Assembly (NCBI RefSeq): GCF_000485595.1
Contig: NW_014577269.1
Span: forward strand, 58,322-82,586
Direction of reading: 5' to 3'
DNA from: Priapulus caudatus
Lineage: Eukaryota; Priapulida; Priapulimorpha; Priapulimorphida; Priapulidae
DNA: 24,265 nt
The notes beneath the pieces were generated by a model. It was given only the letters and a program-made list of their open reading frames with translations. It did not search any database and was not told the origin of the DNA. Numbering within the stretch: the stretch's first letter is position 1; each line of letters begins with the position of its first letter. This document shows positions 19,250 to 24,265 of the stretch, piece by piece. The position numbers were made by a program, and so were the translations under genes.

Positions 19250-20230
19250 ACGATGCGTATAATCCACGTAAAATCAAATGAAACAACAAACAGAGTTGAA
19301 TTTCATCGGGATTTTTCTTGAAGAACTTGGTTGCGTCACAGCGCCACCTGATTTATTAGTTCCAAGGTACCTCATTGCTTGTACAATGTATTTAGAGGTC
19401 TAACATTCCTCCTTGTTCACGTAGTTAAATGTGCATTTAAAAAACATGAATCAATATATCTGCTTTGCAAGTTACATGTATGTCTGAGTGTGCATTTCTG
19501 TTCTATTCGAATTAACAAATCCATGGAGCAAAAAGACATCCATAAATAAATGACATCCCACAATGAATATCATACATACATGCACATAAACATCCAAAAA
19601 CAAAAAGCACAGGCAGATAGTCGATCGGTTCAGTACAAGAAACAAACCAAGGTCAACGTCATCCATTACAATTAAGTAGCAACTTCAGCCTACAAAATAT
19701 CACAGGTGTAGTGATCGCGTATGTGGAGGATTCACACTCGCCGAGTGCCTTCTTTCTAGTTTATTGTTGTACTGTCTGGTTTTTCCATGAGCCGGAGTCC
19801 GCGGGTTCTCCTGCAACTTCTGCTACACATAAACCCAAAATCTAAAAACACTGAACACTGTACTGCTTTCAGTGTTTTAAAATCATATTCTGCAGTAGTG
19901 TGTAAGAGGTGAAGTGATCATTTATGTCGGTCGTTCTCATTATTGCTTTGAATTATGTCATCGTTGTCTTTAGTTTTAAACTTCCACTGTAGATATGATC
20001 ATTTTTCTGTGGACACTCCAATATGAGGGCAATGAGTCCATTGGGCTTACTTTGATTTAACTTTTAAGTTTGTATATCTGATCCCTGATATCTCTTTTCT
20101 GAATGTTGTATAATAGCAGGTTTAATGAAAGACTGATGTAGGTAACGATTGGAAGAAAATAAATAGAAAAAGTTTACATTAGCCTTTTATTTACTGTTAC
20201 TAATGTTATCTACGTATTTTCTTTGAATAG
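19250..20230. other. Non-coding sequence before the galectin exon
   Basis: I searched both strands for the first galectin exon (Pro-Gly...Ile-x-Gly-type) and did not find it. The stretch is AT-rich, ends in a pyrimidine-rich acceptor (TTTTCTTTGAATAG) and is probably intron. Confidence 0.5.
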
Positions 20231-20432
20231 GTTTGCAATTAATCTGTTGGTTTCGCCAAATGGGGATATTGCGTTGCATTTCAACCCTCGGTTCAATGAA
20301 CGACGGGTGGTTCGCAATACGCTACAAAGCCAGCAGTGGGGCATGGAAGAAAGCAATGAGCCATTCCCTTCCAATCTTTTGCCTGGTCAAACTTTTGAGA
20401 TAATAATTCTAGTGGAACCAAACTGTTACAAG
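20231..20432 (+). CDS. Galectin, carbohydrate-recognition exon
   Basis: A 202-nt exon lies between acceptor ...GAATAG and donor GTGAGC. Its first base completes a split codon; 67 codons follow. The protein segment contains DIALHFNPRF (the His-x-Asn-Pro-Arg signature), VVRN (the conserved Asn), and WGMEES, then FPSNLLPGQTFEIIILVE. These are the beta strands S4-S6 that bind beta-galactosides through His, Asn, Arg, Asn, Trp, Glu and Arg. The final Arg of the W-G-x-E-x-R motif is Ser here, so sugar affinity could be changed. Galectins are soluble lectins found in cytoplasm and secreted by a non-classical route. The exon layout is the standard middle exon of a galectin domain. Confidence 0.88.
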
Positions 20433-20924
20433 GTGAGCAACATTATTTCCAATATGATGTTATAGTCAGATCTCATGTAACTATGAATTTGTATTGTTAC
20501 ATTTCGTTTTATTGTGGCCTTGTTGTTTGATGCCATGGCTTCGTATAATGATCAGTTTTTTAATTTCATCATGAAAAATCCAATGCCCTTCGTTGTACTT
20601 TTTCCCCTGTCACTGGTACGTTGACATACTCCAGAGCCAGCCTGCTGTCAATATGGACAGGTGTAAAGTTCATGAAAACGTACCATGATTTGGCCGCGAA
20701 TGAAGTATCAATAATTGTGTAGCTTTTGCCATGGACTTGCTAATTGGCTCTGCAGTGGTATGGCCTGTAGTTGTGTGTAATTTATGTCCACGGTCTCAAC
20801 AAAGTGGAATTAATGTGATAGCCATAATTATATGAGGTCCGCATGTACTGTATAATTGATTTAGTATATATATCAAATTAATTTATGTGTCTTCACCATC
20901 ATATGCATTTTTTTTGCAATTTAG

Positions 20925-21044
20925 ATTGCAATAAATGGCCAGCACTATACACAGTATGCACACCGCATCCCTATAAATTACATTACTGCGGTTGGTGTTG
21001 ATGGAGATGTGACATTGACTGGAGTGAAGTTTGAAGGTGCTGGG
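20925..21044 (+). CDS. Galectin, C-terminal exon of the recognition domain
   Basis: A 120-nt exon (40 codons, phase 0) lies between TTTGCAATTTAG and donor GTAGGT. It reads IAINGQHYTQYAHRIPINYI, then a Gly-Asp-Val-Thr-Leu motif. These are the (V/I)-x-x-N-G-x-H...F/Y-x-H-R and I-x-G-D-V blocks that close every galectin domain. The preceding exon ends in phase 0 after ...ValGluProAsnCysTyrLys, so the two splice cleanly. The intron between them is 492 bp. Confidence 0.88.
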
Positions 21045-21405
21045 GTAGGTGTACGTTTTTGTGTTTTTCAGCAAAATAATTAATTGGTTAGACTAAATCT
21101 TTAGTTTTTATATTTGCATTGTTAAAGGTGAATCTGTTGTATAGATGGGAAACCAGTAAGTTTTACTTATGTTGTGACCCACAGAGGTTGCTCTATGTTA
21201 GACGTTGATTGACAAATGGTGAGTACATATTTACCTTGCCACATTTCATGTTACTTTCAACAAGATACAAGGCAGACCTCTCGATTGATCTTTGTATGCA
21301 ATTCAGTGAGAACAGGAGTGACAGTAAAATATAAATGTTCTAGTTACCAACAGAGTGCTTCTAATATTGTGCTATCCCTGCTGACAGATTTTGTTATGTT
21401 ATTAG

Positions 21406-21576
21406 ATTCCTATGGCTGGCCTAGTACCCGTTGAAAATCCACCAATACCTGCAGTGCCACCTCATGGTATGCCACCAGTGCAGCCACCACAGCCAAGTCA
21501 CCAGCCAGTGAGTTACGGTCAACCCTTGGGAGGTTATTCTGCAGGAATGCATGGAACAGGATACCCAAGTACTGGG
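21406..21576 (+). CDS. Galectin, Pro/Gly/Gln-rich linker exon
   Basis: Following acceptor ...ATGTTATTAG there are 57 in-frame codons rich in Pro, Gly, Gln, Tyr and His (PPHGMPPVQPPQPSHQPVSY). The frame fits the previous exon (both phase 0). Such a low-complexity segment after a first domain is the linker of tandem-repeat galectins, or the tail of a chimera-type protein. The donor GTGGGA at 21577 is weak; reading through instead would end at a stop at 21616-21618. No second domain is seen before the window's next gene, so the linker could be the end of the protein. Confidence 0.6.
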
Positions 21577-21741
21577 GTGGGATACTTTGTCCAACCGTTT
21601 ATACTGAAATATGCTTAGCCTGTTAAAATGTCAAGCAAAGATTACCTAGTGCTAAATAACACATCTAGATGCAGCATATATCTACATGAATAATGACAAA
21701 AATCTGGTAATGTGTTTGTGGATATTAAATATATTTCTCAA

Positions 21742-21845
21742 GGGTGCGAAATTAACGCGAGTCCGGAGTCAAATACTCCCTGATTTCCTGTCGGACTCCC
21801 TGATTTGACATATGCAGGAGTCCGTGTGACTCCCTGAAAATTCTG
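21742..21845. mobile_element. Possible hAT-type transposon end with short repeats
   Basis: AAGGGTGCGAAATTAACG near 21741 resembles hAT termini by general style, and ACTCCCTGA occurs three times nearby (21775-21835). No opposite end or target duplication was found. From 21850 to 22232 I see only AT-rich DNA with no gene, up to the promoter area of the next gene. Confidence 0.25.
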
Positions 21846-22511
21846 CTATAGTTTGTTCCAAAGCACGGCCTCGCGGAATTGCCATATTTTTTCAGCAAAT
21901 GTCCAAAGACAATTCACAGATGTGCAACCGCAAGAATCTAGGCAGACTGCTGTCTTGCTAAATTCTTCCGTTTCGTGACCACCAAAAAGGGTGGGCACCA
22001 AAATGGCATGAAAATTATGAAATAAATTTATTATGACTATCGTTGCTTTTCACAAGCGTATTTCTTGTACGTTAATTCGTAAATAAATTTAAAAGGGATA
22101 AAAATTATATCTGTAACCGCGTACAAATAGAGCCAATCAGTAACGCCGTACATCCTTTACTGCGCAATATGTGATCAATATTGACCAATCACTGACGACC
22201 GTAGTCTTTATTGTGGTTATGCAGTGCACAACATGGCATCCTCCACGGATGAGGTGTGCACTCCGGTAGACGGAGGTAAATTGTGTTTTATGTGCATTTT
22301 CCCTGCGAATAAATCCACTGTAGTACCATTTTCTGATAAAACATGGTCACGTTTTTCACAATTTGTCAACAAATGGAAGGATTTAGAAGGGGACCAGACA
22401 GAAATAGCAAGACGGTACATCGCTGTTACTCACTTTACTGCTGCTGAAGGCAGTAATCTGTGTGACTGTGAGATGCCGATTCGCGTTGATGTAGGGTTTC
22501 ATCAAATTTGT

Positions 22512-22665
22512 GGTTCAAGGATAGAGAACATGGGTTCCAATAAAACCAATGTCATTTACATCAATATAAATATAATATTATATCAATATAATAGGTTAGG
22601 GTTATGGTTAGGGTTAGGGTTAGGCACATTGGTTTCATTGGGACCCATGTTCTCTATCCTTGGGC
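22512..22665. mobile_element. Mutator-like MITE, 154 bp, inside an exon
   Basis: Terminal inverted repeats pair 22516-22551 with the reverse complement of 22626-22661, 34 of 36 positions identical (core CAAGGATAGAGAACATGGGT). CAAATTTGT lies on both sides (22503-22511 and 22666-22674), a perfect 9-bp duplication, the length typical of Mutator-like elements. An internal TTAGGG-like tract lies near the right arm. The element has no coding capacity. Confidence 0.82.
22596..22624. repeat. Short TTAGGG telomere-like tract
   Basis: Four TTAGGG-type units, one with TTATGG in place of the standard hexamer, lie next to the right terminal repeat of the MITE. It is an interstitial, not terminal, tract. 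Confidence 0.75.
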
Positions 22666-22756
22666 CAAATTTGTTATGCCCGATTTACTGACAAGCAAAG
22701 GATGGAGAGGGTGGCAAACAATATGAAAAAGAGAGAGCAACTTGGGGCTAGTAGTG

Positions 22757-23212
22757 GTAAGTAACAAGTTCAGTTATATTTTAAAATATTAATAAAATTT
22801 TGGCCTAAAAATGTAAAATAGTAAACCTAATCATGTCTGAGTCTGACTAACTAAAGTAAAAATTCAAGTTAACTTAGTCTGTTGTTAGACCCTATCCCAA
22901 TACTCATAGCAGTCTAAATTTTTAAGTTACACAATATATCACTGTCATGCCATTCTTTATCTAATCTTATGAACAATAAAACCAAAAATCTCGTGAAAAT
23001 ATTTACAAGAACAATGTTTTTTCACAGGCATGTCGTTTTGACTAAACTAGACAGGTCATATGGCTATGTCTGTGCACTAACTCATTTTGCATGCAGTATC
23101 AAACTTTAGACATGAAATAGAGAATTTTGGTGCTAGCCGCTAGAAAATAAAATCTGAGTTTGATCAATTATTGTTATCCTATCTCAGTAATACCCCCTCC
23201 CCTTTTTTTTAG
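22757..23212. other. Intron of the CXC-domain gene
   Basis: Donor GTAAGT and acceptor CCCTTTTTTTTAG bound 456 bp of AT-rich DNA. I see no exon in it, although family members normally have a much longer middle part. Confidence 0.5.
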
Positions 23213-23637
23213 CCATCTACAAGAGGAGTTTGCAGCCGAATCCAGTGATACCCCCACCTGATGGCCATGGGTGGAAGATGGACAGTAGCGGGGAGCTTGT
23301 CATCGACTGGATGAACCTTCCGTCTGCTCCAGAGAGTGTGATGGAGCTAGCTAATTGTACAGCCAGCTGTAAGAGAAGTGGTTGCAATGACGTCAACATA
23401 TGTAGCTGCTTAGAAAACGCTATCCCATATACAGATTTGTGCAAGTGTGCTAGGATGAACTGCTCCAACGTTGGTGGTCAACATCAGTCTGCGAAATTAA
23501 CCACTGGCTGTAAATTTTCCGTGGGGCCAATGAAACTGTTAGATGAACAAGCCCGATGTGCCAGTCGAAAAAAATGGAGTAAATGGTCTATTAATGATAT
23601 TTCATCTTCTTTATGTGATGATCAGTCTGAGAATTAA
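23213..23637 (+). CDS. CXC (tesmin/TSO1-like) gene, terminal exon
   Basis: After acceptor CCCTTTTTTTTAG the exon starts with the last two bases of a codon (exon 1 leaves one base, so the phases fit) and encodes about 141 residues to TAA at 23635-23637. First comes IYKRSLQPNPVIPPPDGHGW, then DWMNLPSAPESVMEL, a motif set seen in multi-copy invertebrate proteins. It is followed by a Cys-rich block with CKRSGC, ICSC, DLCKCARMNC, spaced like half of a CXC/CRC DNA-binding domain (tesmin/TSO1). The tail is basic and Ser-rich. Zinc binding is expected from family knowledge. The protein may come from a transposon-related gene family; its role is unknown. Confidence 0.65.
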
Positions 23638-23735
23638 CCGAAATTCCCGATATTTTGTATGAAAATTTACCGATATTTACCGTTAGGGCATCATATTCCC
23701 GATCTTAAGTAGGGGAAGTAACTATAGTCAACACC

Positions 23736-23848
23736 TAGCCCTAGTACTATAGCCCGCTTACATTAACTGCCGCTGGTCGTGCCGCTGGGCGCGCTGCCGC
23801 TGGCCGCTGCCAGCGGCAGTTAATGTAAGCGGGCTATAGTACTAGAGC
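23736..23848. mobile_element. Foldback (hairpin) element with 36-bp perfect arms
   Basis: 23741-23776 is the exact reverse complement of 23810-23845 and the pairing extends outward with one mismatch (CTAGCC against AGCTAG-side bases). The 33-bp loop is GC-rich with repeated GCCGCTGG. TAGTCAACACC occurs directly on both sides (23725-23735 and 23849-23859), which looks like a target duplication of 7-11 bp; the exact length is ambiguous because the element ends share TAG. No ORF is present. Confidence 0.75.
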
Positions 23849-23859
23849 TAGTCAACACC

Positions 23860-24265
23860 ATGTTTGTTTGTCGCCGCTAGGGGTCGCAACAACTTCCGGT
23901 TTTCGGTTCTGGTTTTCAACGTGGCCTTGAACGTGTTGGCTAAGTTACTGTTCGAAGTCGAAATGAGCTTTCTGATTATGAATGAGCGTGATGATGATGA
24001 GTACGATGACAATGACAATGAGAGGGAAGTGGATAATTTTTTTCAATTTCATGAAATAACTAGAAAGGAGCAGTTGTCGCCAACTACATGTATCTCCCGT
24101 GATCTAGTATGAATAGAATATCTCTGTAAGGACGTAGAAGGCAGGTAAAGTTAAATAAGTCACAAAGACAAAGGTTTGTTAGACAACTGGTGTGCCTCAG
24201 ATGTGCAAGTATATGGAATCTGGTTACCCTAGGAGGCCGAAGTAGTAAGTTGACGGTGAAGGTCA
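23860..24265. other. Right-end stretch, no assigned gene
   Basis: An ORF from ATG 23963 to 24112 encodes 49 residues with an acidic run (Asp/Glu/Asn-rich, ERDDDEYDDNDNERE). It has no family match that I can name and no clear splice context, so it is not called a gene. Nothing else is recognised to the window end. Confidence 0.3.

Larger units (their letters stand above)
22233..22756 (+). pseudogene. CXC-domain gene, exon 1, split by a MITE
   Basis: ATG at 22233 (CACAACATGG, good initiation context) begins MASSTDEVCTPVDGGKLCFM, then a Trp-rich stretch (KTWSRFSQFVNKWKDLEG). The frame is orderly up to HQIC at 22500-22511. A 154-bp MITE (22512-22665) follows, and the coding sense resumes after a second copy of the three codons Gln-Ile-Cys, now in another frame, with a segment containing RFTDKQRMERV and a donor GTAAGT at 22757. 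Insert plus duplication is 163 bp, not a multiple of three, so this allele reads into MITE sequence and stops at 22689-22691. The family resembles multi-copy invertebrate proteins ending in a CXC motif; its function is unknown. Confidence 0.6.

Noticed and set aside
19472-19666. Minus-strand ORF with membrane-like residues
   Set aside because: Composition-driven hydrophobicity in AT-rich DNA, no homologous motif.
23915-23938. CCTTGAACGTGTT resembling the piggyBac-like terminus
   Set aside because: The matching bases end before TTAA and no palindromes or opposite end are nearby, so it looks like chance.
24140-24265. Possible tRNA or small RNA gene at the right end
   Set aside because: No cloverleaf, A-box or B-box arrangement could be found.

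Overview
This window is animal genomic DNA, most likely from an invertebrate metazoan. Spliced genes, a galectin domain split by introns, a tesmin/TSO1-type cysteine-rich exon, LTR retrotransposons of two superfamilies and several kinds of DNA transposon all point that way. A lancelet, mollusc, brachiopod or similar marine animal would fit, but the sequence does not settle the species. There are no prokaryotic operons, CRISPR arrays or recognisable structural RNA genes.

Layout. From 1 to about 10,980 there is a stack of nested transposons. A minus-strand Ty3/Gypsy element runs from beyond the left edge to about 5592 (RT remnant at 1-322, protease plus a very long spacer at 831-3582, gag at 3583-4611, candidate 5' LTR at 4639-5592). 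It is itself interrupted by a complete 500-bp piggyBac-like MITE (327-826, TTAA on both sides). The Gypsy element abuts the right part of a second piggyBac-like copy (to 5714, then TTAA). That copy sits directly against the protease of a plus-strand BEL/Pao element (5719-9717, with a polypurine tract and the start of a 3' LTR at 9852). The simplest history is MITE2 into BEL, Gypsy into MITE2, then MITE1 into Gypsy.

From 11,230 to 12,580 lie a 108-bp hAT-type MITE and a decayed PIF/Harbinger element with TTA duplications and a transposase N-terminus. From 13,037 to 18,098 lies a complete but inactivated Gypsy element with two 192/195-bp LTRs, a PBS matching tRNA-Leu, a polypurine tract, and gag, protease, RT, RNase H and integrase broken by stops and frameshifts.

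The right third holds host-type coding sequence. Three plus-strand exons of a galectin gene (20,231-21,576) cover most of one carbohydrate-recognition domain plus a Pro/Gly/Gln-rich linker; the first exon of the domain and any second domain were not found. At 22,233-23,637 is a two-exon gene ending in a tesmin/TSO1-like CXC motif. Its first exon is split by a 154-bp MITE with a 9-bp duplication that lies exactly on three codons. A SAP-motif gene fragment lies on the minus strand at 19,141-19,242, and a GC-rich foldback element with 36-bp perfect arms lies at 23,736-23,848. The rest is AT-rich non-coding DNA.

No clearly new biological system was found. The most distinctive items are the nested stack, the roughly 700-residue open spacer between protease and RT of the first Gypsy element, the Mutator-like MITE inside the CXC gene's exon, and the galectin lacking the usual arginine of its sugar-binding signature.
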